NCBI RefSeq assembly: GCF_017811155.1
Contig: NZ_JACVCV010000004.1
Coordinates: 246,025-310,024, forward strand
Direction: 5' to 3'
DNA: 64,000 bases
From: Lunatimonas salinarum
GTDB taxonomy: Bacteria; Bacteroidota; Bacteroidia; Cytophagales; Cyclobacteriaceae
Shown: one piece after another, positions 33,581 to 42,153 of the stretch
Layout: each line of letters starts with the position of its first letter
Position numbering within the stretch: the first letter of the stretch is position 1
The notes under the pieces: generated by a model
Database searches by the model: none
What the model was told of the DNA's origin: nothing
What the model saw: the letters and a program-made list of their open reading frames with translations, nothing else
Made by a program: the position numbers and the translations under genes

Positions 33581-34630
33581 TTACTGCGCGCGCTTTCTAC
33601 GCTCCATCACTTCCTGCCAAGTGGTAAGCATGATGCCTTCCGCTTCAATAAATTTCATTAAATCCGGATCGATCATCGCGAGCATATCTGCATATCGGGA
33701 ACCTCCAGAGCCACTGATCCGGTCAAACACGTCGTTATCCCCGTTGCTATGCACGATGATCATCGCCAAACCCGGCTCCATCTGCAAGAGGACTTCCTTA
33801 AACCTCTCCGTCTTGTATTTGCCCCATTCCTCAGCGGTAGGATTTCCTTCCGGCTTCCAATTACCACTCACGGAGTGCAGGTCATCGAGCACCGGCAAGC
33901 CCAAGCCCCAAATCTTTTTCCCTATCTCCGGTGCCTGAACCATCAAGTCATTTTTGGGCAAATCCATGCCTTCTTGGTACTTCCCTTCCCTCTTCAGTCG
34001 CTTGATCAGGTTATCATTCATAGATAACCCCAAAAGTTTGTTGTTTCCACCCGGAAACATGACTGGAATACGGTACTCCGCTCCTACCTTGATGTAGCGC
34101 TCCAAAAAAGGCGCATGGTAAAACAAGGTCCCCATGTGGCTATCCAAATGAGTGGGGGTTAGGCCTAACGCCAAAGCCCTTTCTACCTGCGCCCGGATCT
34201 CCAGCTCTATTTCATCGGGAGAGGCATTTTTCACCACCTCTTCCACCGAGCGCCACAATGCGCCTTCGGAATCAATGAGGGTGGGAACCACATCCCGACC
34301 GGCCACAGGGTGCCAGCGATAATGGCCCCATTCAGAGGTGAGCGTCAGGTGCACGCCGGCATCCATAGGCTCCTTGAGTGCATATTGTGCGAAGCTTGCC
34401 GCCCATGGACAAGGAAACATGATACTGCATGAGGTGGCCACGCCCTCTTCAATGGATCGAATGGTACCGGTATTGGATTCATAAGACATCCCCGCATCAT
34501 CCACGTGAAAAATCACCACTTTGACCCCTGAGGGATATCCCAACTTCTCGGCATACGTCTGCCCACCCTGAGCGAAAAGCTGCGTGCCAAAACCCGCAAG
34601 CACCATTAACAAAATTCCTGCCTTCACCAT
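33581..34630 (-). CDS. YdjC/ChbG-like polysaccharide deacetylase, exported
   Basis: I start at the ATG at 34630, which gives a signal peptide ending L-F-A-Q; the in-frame ATG 54 bases upstream would add a tail with no signal features. The enzyme belongs to the YdjC/ChbG carbohydrate deacetylase family: H-V-D-D-A-G provides the metal-binding aspartates, and G-V-H-L-T-L and T-H-L-D-S-H-M-G the histidines. The family removes N- or O-acetyl groups from oligosaccharides. It sits between two sialidase-like genes, so deacetylation of an acetylated sugar acid before cleavage is plausible. Confidence 0.85.
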   Translation of the reverse strand: MVKAGILLMVLAGFGTQLFAQGGQTYAEKLGYPSGVKVVIFHVDDAGMSYESNTGTIRSIEEGVATSCSIMFPCPWAASFAQYALKEPMDAGVHLTLTSEWGHYRWHPVAGRDVVPTLIDSEGALWRSVEEVVKNASPDEIELEIRAQVERALALGLTPTHLDSHMGTLFYHAPFLERYIKVGAEYRIPVMFPGGNNKLLGLSMNDNLIKRLKREGKYQEGMDLPKNDLMVQAPEIGKKIWGLGLPVLDDLHSVSGNWKPEGNPTAEEWGKYKTERFKEVLLQMEPGLAMIIVHSNGDNDVFDRISGSGGSRYADMLAMIDPDLMKFIEAEGIMLTTWQEVMERRKRAQ

Positions 34631-34656
34631 GTTCTCGTGCGATTGATTTAAACCAA

Positions 34657-35757
34657 TTATTCCCGAATCAATTCCCCTTTCCAAAACGCTATGCGCTGCC
34701 TATTCCAGGTATAGCAGCCCACCAGCTTGCCATCCTCGTAAAAAATGGCGGGATAGGAAAGTTCGTCATTTTCATTTTCGCCCTTTTCAATATCGTACCG
34801 TACGGGCCAGGTTTTGCCATTGTCTTCAGAAATGGCCACGGTGATGGGGTAGCGCTTGCCCCAGTTGCCGGATACAGGATTGAAAATCAGCGCCAGTTTC
34901 TCGCCACCCAGAGGAGCAATGTCTATCCCCGAGTTGTTATTGGGCAGGTCGGTTACGGTAATGGGTGACCACGTTTTGCCATAATCCTCGGAATCACTCC
35001 GACAGATAAACCCACCAGAGCTACGCATCAGCATGTGCACATGACCTGGTTTGGATTCCCAAAGCGCTGGCTGAATCACGCCTTCACCGGTAACCTTTTC
35101 CCTATCCAACACCAACTTGTCCGTAGCTTCCCAGGTCATACCCCCATCTTCGCTGCGGTCAATGATCACATCCCACACCCGATCCTTTTCCAACGAAGCC
35201 GGGGCCAACCAGGTGCCGTCAGAGAGCACCAACAGGTGGTTTCGCACAGGACCTCTTCCTCCAATGTCCCCCGGCACCAATTCCCTTGCTTCCGACCAGG
35301 TACCTCCTTTGTCCTCAGAGTATTGTACCCAGGTCTCCCAATCGTCGATCTCCTTGCCCACTTTAAAATACAAATACATCTTCCCATCGGGCGCATTAAA
35401 CAGGACTGGGTTCCAGTGGGGGTCGTTTCGGATCTTAGCCACCATCTTAGGTTCCGACCAATCGTTCAGCTTCCCTTGGGACAACCAAATCCCCACATCG
35501 TCGTGCTTCTCGTAAGACCCTGCAAACCAAGCAACCATGTAAGTTCCATCACCCAACGGGGCAATCGTGGATGCATGACACTGGGCAAAGGGCCTATCGT
35601 CCCCAAATATATGCTCGTATTCCAAGGTATTGATGCCTACAATTTTGGACTCCACCACCTGTTCCGACTGAACGGTCGATTCGGAGGTACCTCCTCCACA
35701 GGAAGCAGTACAGGCAAGAAGGGCCACACCGGCGGCCGCCAACACAAAGTTTCTCAT
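34657..35757 (-). CDS. BNR-repeat sialidase-like lipoprotein
   Basis: The 366-residue protein has a signal ending T-A-S-C, so it is a lipoprotein, and four Asp-box motifs: S-E-D-K-G-G-T-W, S-E-D-G-G-M-T-W, S-E-D-Y-G-K-T-W and S-E-D-N-G-K-T-W. The fold is the sialidase six-bladed propeller (BNR_2). It shares P-L-G-D-G-T-Y-M-V-A-W-F-A-G-S with similar sialidase-like glycosidases. Its companion at 32340-33545 is a paralogue without a lipobox, so one may act on the surface and one in the periplasm. It is 15 bp from the metallophosphoesterase gene and is probably co-transcribed. Confidence 0.85.
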   Translation of the reverse strand: MRNFVLAAAGVALLACTASCGGGTSESTVQSEQVVESKIVGINTLEYEHIFGDDRPFAQCHASTIAPLGDGTYMVAWFAGSYEKHDDVGIWLSQGKLNDWSEPKMVAKIRNDPHWNPVLFNAPDGKMYLYFKVGKEIDDWETWVQYSEDKGGTWSEARELVPGDIGGRGPVRNHLLVLSDGTWLAPASLEKDRVWDVIIDRSEDGGMTWEATDKLVLDREKVTGEGVIQPALWESKPGHVHMLMRSSGGFICRSDSEDYGKTWSPITVTDLPNNNSGIDIAPLGGEKLALIFNPVSGNWGKRYPITVAISEDNGKTWPVRYDIEKGENENDELSYPAIFYEDGKLVGCYTWNRQRIAFWKGELIRE

Positions 35758-35771
35758 AGATTAAACGTTCT

Positions 35772-37010
35772 TTATTTTAAAAGAGGATTGGTGGGATAGG
35801 AATCTATTACATTGCCGTCTTCATCCACCGATATGATATTAAAACTGCTGCCTTGCAGCGTGACCAAGGTAAATGCGCGCACAGACTGAGCGGCATCCAA
35901 GTACCAGGTTTTTTCAGGATCGTGAATTTCTCTCGGCCTAGTGCCCCAAGACCCGTCTCCGATGTAAACGACGCCATCTTGGTTCACCTCGTTGTTCTTT
36001 ATGGGATAGGTACGCTTGTACGCGTGATCGTGGTTTTCAAACACCAGCTTTACACCGGCCTTTTCGATAAGGGGCAGCCAATGCTCTCTTACGCGGGCCT
36101 GTGTGGTGCCGTTGAAATCTCGAACGGAGGGGTAGGCCGGCACGTGGTGCATGGTAATGATTTGCGTAACGTTGTCACGGATCGCCAATTCACGCTTAAA
36201 CCACTCGGTTTGAACACCATCTACGGGGTTGGAATGGTCTGAGTCGAGCAGGAAAAAACTGAAATAGTTCCCAAAGTCCAACACGCCGTAACCCGGCTGA
36301 TTGGGGAAAGCAAACAGGCCATAGTAGAATGGGGCAATCCTAGCCCTGCTGGCGTCGTCAAACGCGAAATCCTCGTGCTTGGCAAAGGATCCTCCCTGTA
36401 CTTCGTGGTTGCCGATCCCTACTACTACTGGAATGATGCGTCCATCTTCCCGAATCAACGTATTTTTGACTGCATCAAACCAGGCATACCAACGGGTGAG
36501 GTTTTTGGGGTCGCCATTGGCGTAGGCCAAGTCACCGCCGATTACCGCAAAGTGCGGGTCGTACTTGGCCACTTGGGTATTGGTTTTTTCCATAAAGGCT
36601 TGATCGTGCATGGAATCCCCACCGATGGCTATTCGCATGGCCGACTTGCTGATGTCAGCCGGCATGGTGTTGAAATAATACGCTTTGTCCTGCCCTCCAA
36701 ACTTGAGGCTATAAGAGGTTCCCGGCTTGAGGCCAGCGAGCGCTACACGGTGTATACTTCGGTCGGAAAAGGGAAAGGGCAATACTTCGCTTGTTTCTTG
36801 CTTCCATTCACTGCTTCCCTTTTCAGTGATGTGTAAAACCTGAGGGGCATCAGTCTCCAAGTGCCAGTCAACCACCATGGTAGTAAGGGGATCTTCCTTC
36901 CAGGTCAAAAAGATACCCAATGGATCCTGCTGTGCATTTGCTGCAACGGTGATGAAGGCAATGGCGATGGCCATAAACCTCCTTATTAACATGTTAACGG
37001 TATATTTCAT
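35772..37010 (-). CDS. Purple acid phosphatase-like metallophosphoesterase, exported
   Basis: The 412-residue protein has a signal peptide (cleavage near A-N-A-Q), a fibronectin-type N-terminal domain (residues about 28-125) and a calcineurin-like phosphoesterase domain. Metal motifs in order are G-G-D-S, G-G-D-L-A-Y, G-N-H-E, M-H-H-V-P-A-Y and N-H-D-H-A-Y. The first motif is G-D-S where purple acid phosphatases usually have G-D-x-G, and the last lacks the glycine. It would remove phosphate from sugars or other esters. It is one of three such enzymes in the locus, and this one leads the sialidase genes. Confidence 0.87.
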   Translation of the reverse strand: MKYTVNMLIRRFMAIAIAFITVAANAQQDPLGIFLTWKEDPLTTMVVDWHLETDAPQVLHITEKGSSEWKQETSEVLPFPFSDRSIHRVALAGLKPGTSYSLKFGGQDKAYYFNTMPADISKSAMRIAIGGDSMHDQAFMEKTNTQVAKYDPHFAVIGGDLAYANGDPKNLTRWYAWFDAVKNTLIREDGRIIPVVVGIGNHEVQGGSFAKHEDFAFDDASRARIAPFYYGLFAFPNQPGYGVLDFGNYFSFFLLDSDHSNPVDGVQTEWFKRELAIRDNVTQIITMHHVPAYPSVRDFNGTTQARVREHWLPLIEKAGVKLVFENHDHAYKRTYPIKNNEVNQDGVVYIGDGSWGTRPREIHDPEKTWYLDAAQSVRAFTLVTLQGSSFNIISVDEDGNVIDSYPTNPLLK

Positions 37011-37038
37011 CTGTCTATAATTGATTCTTAATGGTCAG

Positions 37039-37101
37039 ATGGAATCTCGCACGAATTACAGTCGTCCCTCTGTGTGTCGCTTGCGTCGTGCTCGATTTCA
37101 T
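37039..37101 (+). repeat. 63-bp palindromic repeat, copy C
   Basis: It starts ATGGAATCTCGCACGA and ends TCGTGCTCGATTTCAT. It differs from copy B (21921-21983) at a few bases in the centre and matches it beyond the left end (TGGTCAG). It lies in the leader of the phosphoesterase-sialidase string. Confidence 0.85.
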
Positions 37102-37210
37102 TTAGTTGCGGATTAGTGAGGTGCCATTCAGAATGGCTTCGGACGTCGATTGTTGAATAAATACGCTGTGGCAACCCGAAAGGACTATCCCGATCAGCAA
37201 TAGGAGAATT

Positions 37211-37236
37211 AAAAACCCGGAGGGCCAACCCTCCGG
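37211..37236 (-). terminator. Rho-independent terminator of the alkaline phosphatase gene
   Basis: On the minus strand a perfect 8-bp stem, CCGGAGGG/CCCTCCGG (37236-37229 with 37224-37217, loop CCAA), is followed by five T (A run at 37211-37215). It is 21 bp after the stop. Confidence 0.85.
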
Positions 37237-37257
37237 ATATCACAAAAGGCATTTTAA

Positions 37258-38667
37258 CTACCAAGCGAATGCCATAGCAGGCACATGGGCCGCATTCAAC
37301 ATGAAATTGTGCAGCTTGTAATTTTCAATAAATGCGGGCAGGTTTTCGCTGCCGGGTCCAAACATACCCAGCTCCACGTGGTCGGATGAATGGCCAGTGC
37401 CCGCCCAACCAATGCCGGTGTAGGGCATCTGAATCTCTGACAACAGTTTTAGGGGGATTTTGCCCGTATCGTACAGCCCTTCGTCGTTTACCACCTGGTA
37501 GTTTTTCAGAATGGCGATGGCTTCTGCCGGCTTGATGGTTATTCCCTGATAGGCGTTGATTAGGTCAATCACCTGATCCGGCGTATTGTCTCCATTCAAC
37601 TGCTTAAGGATCCATTCGTTAGACCGGGTGGCCGTGAACAGTGTGCCAAATTTACCTTTTACCCCTCCGTCGAAAAGACCGGGGTTGGCATTTCCGTGGT
37701 CGGTCGTCATGATCACTAGGGTCTCTCCGTCCCTCGCTGCAAAGTCCAACGCGATACCAACTGCTTCGTCAAAATCAATCTGATCATACAATAGCGCGGC
37801 TGCATCATTTCCGTGAGCTGCCCAATCCACCTTGCCGCCTTCAATTTGCATGGCAAAACCATTCGGATTCTGACTTAGAATTTCTATTGCCTTCCTGACC
37901 ATTTCTCCCATGGTGGGAGTCACTTTCTTTACTTCGGGATCGTTTTCTCTATCGATGGCGTAAGGCATGCCGCCCTCGCTAAAAATCCCCAACAAAGGTC
38001 CCTTACCCTGAACCTTCATCAGTTCTTCCCGATTTCGGGCCACTGAAAAGCCCGCTGCCCGGAAGTCTTTGTATAAATCCTTTTTGTCTTCACGCTTGCT
38101 ACCGTTGAACAGCTCATCTCCGCCACCCATCATCACATCAAAACGCAACTTCAGGTATTTTTCTGCAATTATCGGCATCGCACTTCGGCTCTTTTCATTT
38201 ACGCAGAACGACGCCGGAGTAGCATGGGCTATCTGCACAGAGGTAACACAACCAACCGACTTGCCAGCAGCCTTGAATTTTTGTAAGATTGGAATCGGTT
38301 CCTCACCGTTGGCACCAATATTCAAGGATCCATTTGGTACGCGCATGCCACCGCCCCAGGAACTGCCTGCTGCGGCTGAATCCGTTACCACGGAGTTAGC
38401 GGACGCGGTTTCCATTAAGGCCCGCTTCATAATACTTCCCTGATAGGAACCTACCCAGCGGCTTTTTCTACCTTCCTTTTGTTTTAGCAGTACATCCGCC
38501 ATATTTAGGGTCCCGGTACTCATCCCATCACTCACCAAAAAAATCACGTTTTTGGCTGTCTTCCGGAAGGCATCTTCTGTTTGTCCCGCCAGGGCAGAAC
38601 CGGCACCCAACGCTGTAGCACCCAAAGAGGCAAACACCCCTTTTCTAAAGAAATCACGTCTTTTCAT
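37258..38667 (-). CDS. Alkaline phosphatase (PhoA family), TAT-exported
   Basis: The 469-residue enzyme begins MKRRDFFRKG, a twin-arginine signal, so it is exported folded. The alkaline phosphatase motifs are present: the phosphoserine nucleophile in T-D-S-A-A-A-G near residue 97, a metal Asp in S-D-G-M-S near the start, E-G-G-K-V-D-W-A-A-H, T-T-D-H-G-N and T-G-H-S-S-D-H. It releases phosphate from monoesters. It lies between paralogue 2 (97 bp upstream) and its own terminator, within a locus of phosphoesterases, so it may serve substrate processing and not only phosphate supply. No Pho box was recognised. Confidence 0.93.
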   Translation of the reverse strand: MKRRDFFRKGVFASLGATALGAGSALAGQTEDAFRKTAKNVIFLVSDGMSTGTLNMADVLLKQKEGRKSRWVGSYQGSIMKRALMETASANSVVTDSAAAGSSWGGGMRVPNGSLNIGANGEEPIPILQKFKAAGKSVGCVTSVQIAHATPASFCVNEKSRSAMPIIAEKYLKLRFDVMMGGGDELFNGSKREDKKDLYKDFRAAGFSVARNREELMKVQGKGPLLGIFSEGGMPYAIDRENDPEVKKVTPTMGEMVRKAIEILSQNPNGFAMQIEGGKVDWAAHGNDAAALLYDQIDFDEAVGIALDFAARDGETLVIMTTDHGNANPGLFDGGVKGKFGTLFTATRSNEWILKQLNGDNTPDQVIDLINAYQGITIKPAEAIAILKNYQVVNDEGLYDTGKIPLKLLSEIQMPYTGIGWAGTGHSSDHVELGMFGPGSENLPAFIENYKLHNFMLNAAHVPAMAFAW

Positions 38668-38763
38668 GTCTATTATCTACTATTGCTTTTCAAAGATACT
38701 GTCAAGGCCCTTTCTTGCCTAGTGCTTAAAGTTATCATTTTATGACGAATAGCTTTCCACCTT

Positions 38764-40929
38764 TTATGGAATTACCTTTAAATACCTGCCCAGCCAGTAA
38801 GGGAGCAAGAACTCATCCCCTGTCAGCTCGGTGGCACCTCCTCTGCCCGAGTCCAGGTCAAAGGGGTTGGCATTATGCCGCTCAATGCTCCGCTCATCCG
38901 CATGTAACAACCTATCAGTGGTCTGTCCCCTGAAATTTTCCTCCAAGAAATTTAAATCTTTCCGATGAGAATTTTTCACCTGATGTCTTACCAATTGCCA
39001 TGGAAATCCCTCCAAGTGCCAAAAAACCGAGGGACGATCTATGGAACCTTGCGTACCGTAAGTGATCAAGCTCCAAAGGGCATTTCGCTCTGGCAGTTCT
39101 ATCTTCCAGTGGTTCTCGATAACCCAGGCCCAGTCATTTCGAAGATCTTCGTTGAAAGCATAATGGTATAGCACCCAATAAGTAAGAAACGCCATTTCAT
39201 CGTCGGAGTGATTCCAACCCCCGTCACCCATATTGTGGCCTTCGAAAATCACATTGGGAGTAGCGCGTATTTGGTTTAGGTCAATGCGGATATTGTCCAA
39301 GTAGCCTTCTTCCTCCATTAGCCTGAAGGCCTCCGCCCTGTAAAGCTCCTTTCCGGTAAGCGCGTAGCCCAACTGCAAGCCCGCTATTAGCGTGGTACTG
39401 CCCAGCTTCCGATCCACTACCGTCTCCGGATAGGAATTGATGTATTCCGGGTTCCATCTACCCCAAAGCGTGGGTTTTTCGTCAATATCTACAAAATAAT
39501 AATCATTGTCAATCATATGCATCAGTATCTCGTCGATAAAGGCCGCTACTCGGGCGCGCTCGGTTTCGGTTTTTGCCACAAACTGGTCCATCACAGCCGC
39601 GACAAAAATATATCCCACAAACTCATCGCTGCTCGTATGACCCTTCCACTCCCATCCTTCGTCAGGAGATTCCCGCCATTTGGAAGGGCCGGAGACCTTA
39701 AAACCAGTACGCTCAAAGGTGCGGGAGGGAAACCCCTGCAACTGATTGATAGAAAGAAGCCGCTCAAAAGCCTCAAAGGATTCCCAGGCATAGCGCCTTG
39801 CCTTGCTATCTTCGGTGACCGCATACTTAAAGGCCATGCTGCCCAGATAAAAAGACGTCCAAAGCCCGTCGTTGTCATCGTCTTCCAAAACCGATTTACC
39901 CAGATTCTCCGGATCTTTTACGCGCGTTTCGGTAGAAAACCCAAAACGGATATGTCGTTGCCGGATTTTCGATTCATAGTGTGCTGCCTTTTCAGCTAAG
40001 GTCATTTCTCTAAAGTTCAGGAGATTGATGCCGCTCTTCGTAAGCAGATACGCATCCCCTTTGGAATCAAATGCCATATCGATCACTTCGTCCTCCATCA
40101 GCCAACGCTTGGAGGCGTAATAGCGGAAACCTCCGTCAAGAAGGTGTCTAAAGGCTCCCTGATCGGTTCCGGCCCATACAAAGCCTCCGTTTACAGCCAA
40201 ATGCTTTATGTCAGGTACGGGTAAATTTTCCTGCCAGGGAACCAATTGGGTCCGGTCCCTTAGTGAAAAGACCGCATACCCGGAGGATGTTCCTGCGATA
40301 AGTTCAGCGCCCCGAAAAGCAACTGCCTGAAGTCCCTTGACGGAAATGACCTCCTCCAACTGATTCTTTCCATTTACCCTCCACAACCGGTCGTCTGCCT
40401 TCAGATAAAAAACGCCTTCATGCACAACTAGCTGTTGAACTTGGCCGGAAACCTTCCCTAACTCCACCAATCGGCCATCCTGAAACAACGCCAATTTTCC
40501 ACTGCCTGCAAGCATCAAGTCCCCTTCGGCATTGACAACAAATCGGTTATAGACCCCTTCCGGCAATTTACCAAAAGGCTTCCCTGCCCGGGCATTGCTA
40601 AGAAAACGGTCTCCATACAGGTAATACAGGTAACCGGTGCCCTCCTGAACGGCCAGATCCAAGGGAATTTTCCCTGCCAAGGAACTGTACCTTGTGTCCG
40701 GTATGAGTTGCTCTTCAAAAAGATAGTACACCCCCTGATCGCTCAACACAAAAACCTGATCATCGTAATCCACCAACGTTTTCAAAAACTCGGGTTGCTG
40801 GCCTTGGTCGGAGGCACGATACTTCCCGGAAATTGTTTGAACAAAGGATTCTCCTTGCGCATACACCTGACCACTGCCAATAGCCAACACCAACGAAAAG
40901 AGGATGTTTAAAACACGATTTTTTACCAT
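38764..40929 (-). CDS. Propeller plus alpha-toroid exported protein (paralogue 2)
   Basis: I start at the ATG at 40929, which gives a signal peptide ending V-Y-A-Q; a frame open up to 41145 has no start with signal features. The product is 721 residues, a propeller (about 30-310) plus helical toroid (330-721), and matches paralogue 1 at 29745-31988 throughout: D-D-N-D-G-L-W-T-S, H-T-S-S-D-E, W-N-H-S-D-D-E-M, and L-L-P-Y-W-L-G-R-Y-L at the end. It lacks the lipobox, so it should be periplasmic or secreted while paralogue 1 is anchored. It is the first gene of the minus-strand string, divergent from the sugar kinase. Confidence 0.8.
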   Translation of the reverse strand: MVKNRVLNILFSLVLAIGSGQVYAQGESFVQTISGKYRASDQGQQPEFLKTLVDYDDQVFVLSDQGVYYLFEEQLIPDTRYSSLAGKIPLDLAVQEGTGYLYYLYGDRFLSNARAGKPFGKLPEGVYNRFVVNAEGDLMLAGSGKLALFQDGRLVELGKVSGQVQQLVVHEGVFYLKADDRLWRVNGKNQLEEVISVKGLQAVAFRGAELIAGTSSGYAVFSLRDRTQLVPWQENLPVPDIKHLAVNGGFVWAGTDQGAFRHLLDGGFRYYASKRWLMEDEVIDMAFDSKGDAYLLTKSGINLLNFREMTLAEKAAHYESKIRQRHIRFGFSTETRVKDPENLGKSVLEDDDNDGLWTSFYLGSMAFKYAVTEDSKARRYAWESFEAFERLLSINQLQGFPSRTFERTGFKVSGPSKWRESPDEGWEWKGHTSSDEFVGYIFVAAVMDQFVAKTETERARVAAFIDEILMHMIDNDYYFVDIDEKPTLWGRWNPEYINSYPETVVDRKLGSTTLIAGLQLGYALTGKELYRAEAFRLMEEEGYLDNIRIDLNQIRATPNVIFEGHNMGDGGWNHSDDEMAFLTYWVLYHYAFNEDLRNDWAWVIENHWKIELPERNALWSLITYGTQGSIDRPSVFWHLEGFPWQLVRHQVKNSHRKDLNFLEENFRGQTTDRLLHADERSIERHNANPFDLDSGRGGATELTGDEFLLPYWLGRYLKVIP

Positions 40930-41246
40930 AATAAAATAAAATGCGGTATATTGTAAATTGATTTTTTGTTGCAAACCGCCAACTATGTTACCGGGCAACG
41001 GCAGGTAATACGGAAAAATTACAATACGGGCTATCCGCAAAATTGTGCGCGGGGAAATAGCCCGAATATGCATTTCATCGTATAAATGAAAACCAAATGA
41101 GCCAATCCACTGAGTGCTTCCAAAAGAATCTACATGGTGAATCAATCTTAGATTTAATTAACAGCGATCTTTGCGGAAAGATTGGGCGGTCATGGCATTA
41201 GCTAGCATTAACTTTTTACAACATTCAACCTACAGAGAGTAAAAAA
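40930..41246. promoter_or_regulatory. Divergent promoter region between the two arms of the glycan locus
   Basis: This 317-bp region separates paralogue 2 (minus) from the ROK kinase (plus). It has an inverted repeat CGGGCTAT/ATAGCCCG at 41027-41034 and 41057-41064, with inner CCGC/GCGG, and another, CAATCTT/AAGATTG, at 41143-41149 and 41178-41184. GATCTTTG at 41166-41173 is close to the Bacteroidota -7 element. These are candidate operators for the XylR-like regulator encoded downstream. Evidence is by pattern only. Confidence 0.45.
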
Positions 41247-42122
41247 ATGAATATAGGTATTGACTTAGGAGGCACAAAAATCCAAGTGGGGATTGAGAAA
41301 AATGGGGAAATCATTTCCCAGACCAAAGCCCTTTTAAAGGAAAAAGACAGCCTTTCGTCCACGTTAAAACAAGTGATCAACTTCATTAAACCGCTAATGA
41401 ATCATGGAGTGGAGGGTATTGGCATTGGGGTACCTTCCGTGGTGGACGTAAAAAACGGCATCGTATACAACGTAACCAATATCCCCTCGTGGAAAAAAGT
41501 AGAGCTAAAAGCTATACTGGAAAAAGAATTTGCAATTCCCGTTTACGTGAACAACGATGTCAACTGTTTTGCCATCGGCGAACACCGCTTTGGGCTGGGA
41601 ATGCAGTTCCGTAATATGGTGGGCATGTCCATTGGTACCGGGCTGGGTTCAGGCATCATCATTGACAACAAGCTATATACCGGAATCAACTGCGGTGCGG
41701 GTGAAATAGGCCTTCTTCCCTATAAAGACAAAAACATTGAGTATTACGCCAGTGGCAATTTTTTCAGCAGCTTTTACGATACCACCGCACTCGATGCCTA
41801 CAAAGCAGCCAAGGCAGGAGACCCGGAGGCGATGTCCCAATGGAACGAGTTTGGCCTTCATTTCGGAGCAGCTGTACAAGCCGTGCTCTATACTTACGAC
41901 CCAGAGGCCATCATCATCGGCGGATCCCTCGCCAAGGCTTTTTCCTTCTTCAAGGATAGTATGGAGGAAAGTTTCAAGGACTTCATCTACCCAGAAATCA
42001 TCAAGAAGCTGAATATACTTGTCTCCAATAACGAAAACATTGCACTTTTAGGTGCCGCAGCACTGGTGGACCAAGCGTTGGAACATGCCGGCACTGTTGA
42101 CAATCCATCCAGTAGCCTGTAA
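41247..42122 (+). CDS. ROK family sugar kinase
   Basis: The 291-residue protein opens with the phosphate-binding loop G-I-D-L-G-G-T-K (residues 3-10) and has N-N-D-V-N near residue 108, holding the catalytic aspartate, and the glycine-rich G-M-S-I-G-T-G-L-G-S-G. The usual C-x-C-G-x-x-G-C zinc cluster of ROK proteins is absent (only N-C-G-A-G-E-I-G is seen). The enzyme would phosphorylate an imported sugar or amino sugar in the cytoplasm. The next gene is an MFS transporter 31 bp on, so kinase and importer work together. ManNAc, GlcNAc or glucose are all possible. Confidence 0.88.
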   Translation: MNIGIDLGGTKIQVGIEKNGEIISQTKALLKEKDSLSSTLKQVINFIKPLMNHGVEGIGIGVPSVVDVKNGIVYNVTNIPSWKKVELKAILEKEFAIPVYVNNDVNCFAIGEHRFGLGMQFRNMVGMSIGTGLGSGIIIDNKLYTGINCGAGEIGLLPYKDKNIEYYASGNFFSSFYDTTALDAYKAAKAGDPEAMSQWNEFGLHFGAAVQAVLYTYDPEAIIIGGSLAKAFSFFKDSMEESFKDFIYPEIIKKLNILVSNNENIALLGAAALVDQALEHAGTVDNPSSSL

Positions 42123-42153
42123 TATCAATCCCCACCAACGAAACGATTCCGTT

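Larger units (their letters stand above)
37011..37257. other. Spacer with palindromic repeat copy C and phosphatase terminator
   Basis: This 247-bp gap holds the terminator of the alkaline phosphatase gene (37211-37236), palindromic repeat copy C (37039-37101) and presumably the promoter of the metallophosphoesterase-sialidase string. No gene is seen; a 78-codon frame crossing the repeat is rejected. Confidence 0.6.

Noticed and set aside
37028-37264. A 78-codon frame between the phosphatase and the phosphoesterase
   Set aside because: It covers palindromic repeat copy C and a terminator and has no coding features.
42052-42153. An extended N-terminus for the MFS transporter
   Set aside because: The extension overlaps the kinase gene, is hydrophilic and lacks the first-helix character; the ATG at 42154 directly precedes the first membrane helix.
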